Below, in pieces: positions 5,433-7,905 of a stretch of 7,905 bases of DNA. The notes beneath the pieces were generated by a model. That model made no database searches and was not told where the DNA came from. It saw nothing but the letters and a program-made list of their open reading frames with translations. The DNA lies in the NCBI GenBank assembly GCA_002727395.1, contig PBWY01000102.1, positions 1 to 7,905 on the forward strand, read 5' to 3'. Numbering within the stretch: the stretch's first letter is position 1; each line of letters opens with the position of its first letter. The position numbers were made by a program, and so were the translations under genes. The DNA is from Rhodospirillales bacterium (lineage in GTDB: Bacteria; Pseudomonadota; Alphaproteobacteria; MPNO01; UBA2964).

Positions 5433-7559
5433 TCATTGTTTTTTAGCTTTTTTTAGAGCTGATAAAACAGCAGTTTTAGTTAATAGTTCCGGTAAAATAA
5501 TGCCTTGAGGAGCATTTGGACCAAAAACAATATTAAATGGTATACCATACCGCAGAAATCTGTTTAAAAATGCAGTTATTATTGGATCACTGTTTGTCCA
5601 ATCGGCTCTCAAGGCAATAACTTTGTTGCGATTTACATAATTACGAATGATTTCCGAGTCTAAAACCAAAACTTTATTAACTTTACAAGTCAAACACCAA
5701 TCAGCAGTTATATCGATCAAAACAATTCTACCTTCAGCCACTTTTGGTAAAACATTATCTGGATTAAATTTTTTCCAAAATTTTTCTACTACAAATTGAG
5801 GCTTTTTCTTATTCTCGTCAATTTCCAATGGGTTAAAAACGACAAGGAACGCGGTAACACTTATAATACCGAAGATCACTTTTCCTGTTATTTTTGATCT
5901 GCGCTTTTGAAGTATTAATAAACCGAAAATAATAAATAAAAGTATTGATTTAAATAGGGCAGCTTGGGAACCCATTTGATTATTGATGATGTAAAGCAAC
6001 CAGACAACCGTAGCTATCAAAGCTAACCCTAATATCTTTCTCAATATGATCATCCATTGACCAGGCTTAGGAAAATAGTGAGCAAGTTTAGGAAAAATTG
6101 CGATGATCAAATAAGGTATAGAAAAACCTATGCCTAAAAAGGCAAAAATTACATAAATTTCTAGCGGTCCTCTTGCAAGAGCAAAACCAACTGCCGTTCC
6201 TAAAAATGGTGCTGAACACGGTGTAGCGAGGATGGTAGCAAATACACCGGTTATGAAGTTATCTGCCATACTCTGCCGCTGCTTGGCCGGCCCCCAGCTA
6301 CTAAAAAGAAAGGAAGGCAGTTTAATTTCAAAGATGCCCCACAGATTAGCGGCAAATAGTGTCATCACCACCGCCATGCCACCTAAGAAAATAGGCTGGT
6401 GGAATTGAAGGCCCCAACCTACTGTCTGACCAAAAGCTCTTAGTATAACTAATGTTGAGGCTAGCAAGAGAAAAGAGCATATAACTCCAGAAGCTGAGGC
6501 CAGAAACCCTTTCCTTATATAATTTAATTCATTGCTGCTATACTTGATGACGGAAAGCATTTTTAATGAAATCACAGGTAAAACGCATGGCATCAAATTT
6601 AGAATAAAACCTCCGAGCAACGCTAACACTGCCATATTAAAAATAGTCCAATAAAAAGTATTTGTTGGTTTGGTAACAATTTTGCTCCCATTGATCGGTA
6701 TTTTTTGCTCTATCGGACCGTTGATATCGCCAATAAATGTCAGCGTGACTTTTTTTCCATTTAGATTATTTAATTTTTTGTTTTCTTTCTCATTTATTGC
6801 AGAAATTATACGCACGTGGAATATCACTTTACCGTTTGGCTTTCTTTGTATTAGCTTAGGACTTCCCAATTGAACTCTTGGGGGGGGCTCAACAATAAGG
6901 CTGGGTAAACCTAAAATTTTTGTTTCCACACGCAAACTTTGGTTTCCTGGCGGACCAAATAATAAAACTGAGGTATCTGCGGCGTTTCTTGCGCTTGGGC
7001 TCTTCGGTACACGTTTTTGAAACTTGTTGATGAGGCTCTCTTCTTTGGAGGAGTTCGCCAGCCCAGGAAGCAAATTCAGTCTTAAATTAGCGACGTAAGG
7101 AATACAAATTTTATTACAAGTTAGATAACTAACTTTTGCCCTTATTATTATGCCCCGTTTAGACTCTGAAGAAAGTAAATCTAAAGGAAAAACAACTTCA
7201 TTTTTATATCCCAGCGTTTCCATACCGAGCACTCTAAATCGAGTCGGAGCGGGCCATTTCATTCTAACTTCTTTAAGATTTTGTGAGCCACTCCAATCAA
7301 TTCTGGGTGGATAACCGGCGTCGCCCGGCGACCTCCAATAGATTTTCCAGCCGGGTTTCATTTTAAAGTGAAGACCAAGCCTCAGGTCTTGTGAATTTCC
7401 TACCGCGTTAGTATTAGAAAGTAGGCGAACCGCCCCTTGTTCCGTAGACCACCAGGGACTAGCAGCAGCATTTAACGCTTCTGCTAGATATAGCGACCCA
7501 ATAAACACTATAAAAACAGTGAGGGAATGAGGTGATAAAATCTTTTTATTTTTTATCAA
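5433..7559 (-). CDS. DsbD/ScsB-family protein-disulfide reductase
   Basis: This inner-membrane protein would carry electrons from cytosolic thioredoxin to periplasmic thiol proteins. Three modules appear in order in 708 residues: signal peptide (about 1-33, h-region LTVFIVFIGSLYLA); periplasmic domain (about 35-300) with Cys148 and Cys152 (YLTCNKICIP); and a membrane core of about eight helices (304-577) with redox cysteines in NLMPCVLPV (Cys325) and TPCSAPF (Cys448). A C-terminal periplasmic thioredoxin-like domain has WCLTCK (Cys622, Cys625) and a cis-Pro candidate at 674 (YGIPFN). E. coli DsbD is shorter (about 565); the long N-terminal part fits ScsB-like relatives. The start is TTG at 7559: a stop lies four codons upstream and only this start gives a full signal peptide. 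No partner thioredoxin gene is in the window. An 8-base C run interrupts otherwise AT-rich sequence (6880-6887). Confidence 0.92.
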   Translation of the reverse strand: MIKNKKILSPHSLTVFIVFIGSLYLAEALNAAASPWWSTEQGAVRLLSNTNAVGNSQDLRLGLHFKMKPGWKIYWRSPGDAGYPPRIDWSGSQNLKEVRMKWPAPTRFRVLGMETLGYKNEVVFPLDLLSSESKRGIIIRAKVSYLTCNKICIPYVANLRLNLLPGLANSSKEESLINKFQKRVPKSPSARNAADTSVLLFGPPGNQSLRVETKILGLPSLIVEPPPRVQLGSPKLIQRKPNGKVIFHVRIISAINEKENKKLNNLNGKKVTLTFIGDINGPIEQKIPINGSKIVTKPTNTFYWTIFNMAVLALLGGFILNLMPCVLPVISLKMLSVIKYSSNELNYIRKGFLASASGVICSFLLLASTLVILRAFGQTVGWGLQFHQPIFLGGMAVVMTLFAANLWGIFEIKLPSFLFSSWGPAKQRQSMADNFITGVFATILATPCSAPFLGTAVGFALARGPLEIYVIFAFLGIGFSIPYLIIAIFPKLAHYFPKPGQWMIILRKILGLALIATVVWLLYIINNQMGSQAALFKSILLFIIFGLLILQKRRSKITGKVIFGIISVTAFLVVFNPLEIDENKKKPQFVVEKFWKKFNPDNVLPKVAEGRIVLIDITADWCLTCKVNKVLVLDSEIIRNYVNRNKVIALRADWTNSDPIITAFLNRFLRYGIPFNIVFGPNAPQGIILPELLTKTAVLSALKKAKKQ

Positions 7560-7683
7560 AGCAAATTCTTAAAAATTTTATAAATATATAATTACATAGT
7601 TATTTTTCTACAAGATATGTATAAAATGTGATGTCCTTTACAAAAACAACAATACTATCTGACTAGACTATGGAATTGTAACG
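7560..7683. promoter_or_regulatory. Divergent promoter region between the DsbD-like gene and yqgE
   Basis: These 124 very AT-rich bases lie between two divergent starts, so both promoters are expected here. On the + strand TATAAA at 7620-7625 is the best -10 candidate for yqgE, preceded by a TG dinucleotide at 7618-7619; no -35 element at proper distance is convincing. For the minus-strand gene no clear promoter stands out from the A/T runs. Confidence 0.4.
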
Positions 7684-7905
7684 ATGGAAAATCCAGATCT
7701 TATTAATACTTCTGAATATTTGACGGGTAATCTTTTACTAGCCATGCCGCAGATGCGTGATGAACGGTTTATTCGTTCAGTCATTTTTATTTGTGCGCAT
7801 ACTTCAGACGGTGCAATGGGCCTAGTAATTAACAAGATTGTTGATAGTGTCAGCTTTCCCGAATTACTAGATCAATTGAATATAAGTACTGATTCTGCTG
7901 ATCAA
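7684..7905 (+). CDS. yqgE: YqgE/AlgH family protein (UPF0301), N-terminal part, cut by window edge
   Basis: The first 74 residues of a YqgE/AlgH (UPF0301, DUF179) protein are present; the frame stays open to the last base. The family signature is clear: TGNLLLAMPQMRDERF followed by SVIFICAH, then GAMGLVINK. Full members are about 180-200 residues, so well over half is missing. The biochemical role is not settled; the name AlgH comes from a proposed alginate regulator in Pseudomonas. The ATG at 7684 has GGA nine bases upstream (7672-7674). The nearby ATG at 7670 is out of frame. It is divergent from the DsbD-like gene. Confidence 0.93.
   Translation, partial: MENPDLINTSEYLTGNLLLAMPQMRDERFIRSVIFICAHTSDGAMGLVINKIVDSVSFPELLDQLNISTDSADQ

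Noticed and set aside
5445..5460. Inverted AGCT repeat around a T run near the convergent ends of the methyltransferase-like and DsbD-like genes
   Set aside because: It lies inside the last codons of the DsbD-like gene (Lys-rich tail), the stem is only four bases, and no strong terminator results.
6670..6873. Plus-strand hydrophobic open frame opposite the DsbD-like gene
   Set aside because: It is antisense to the periplasmic domain; the hydrophobic look comes from AAA/GAA codons read as TTT/TTC.

Overview
The window is an AT-rich stretch of bacterial chromosome that looks alphaproteobacterial. Three things point there. The F-ATP synthase Fo genes run a-c-b'-b as a unit with no F1 genes behind them. 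Subunit a carries the His/Glu arrangement seen in mitochondria and alphaproteobacteria. The ispH-thrB-rnhA cluster uses the APH-type homoserine kinase usual in that class. I cannot name a genus; a free-living marine or otherwise AT-rich lineage is a guess. No mobile element, CRISPR array, tRNA or rRNA is visible.

Layout: bases 1-1620 (+) hold the 3' end of atpB, then atpE, b' and b (b' and b overlap by one base). A convergent gene at 1640-2245 (-) encodes an uncharacterised lipoprotein. A 280-base intergenic region follows, and its last 70 bases form an unusually hairpin-rich leader before ispH. Bases 2526-5415 (+) hold ispH, thrB, rnhA and a small membrane methyltransferase-like gene, with gaps of 30 bases or less or overlaps, so probably one transcript. 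A large DsbD/ScsB-type membrane thiol reductase lies at 5433-7559 (-). After a 124-base divergent promoter region, the 5' end of a YqgE/AlgH gene runs off the window at 7905 (+).

The genes are mostly core metabolism: Fo proton channel and stator, last step of the MEP isoprenoid pathway, threonine biosynthesis, RNA-DNA hybrid removal and periplasmic thiol reduction. I see no clearly new multi-gene system. The items most worth a second look are the ispH leader, with mutually exclusive helices and two overlapping mini-ORFs, and the uncharacterised lipoprotein.
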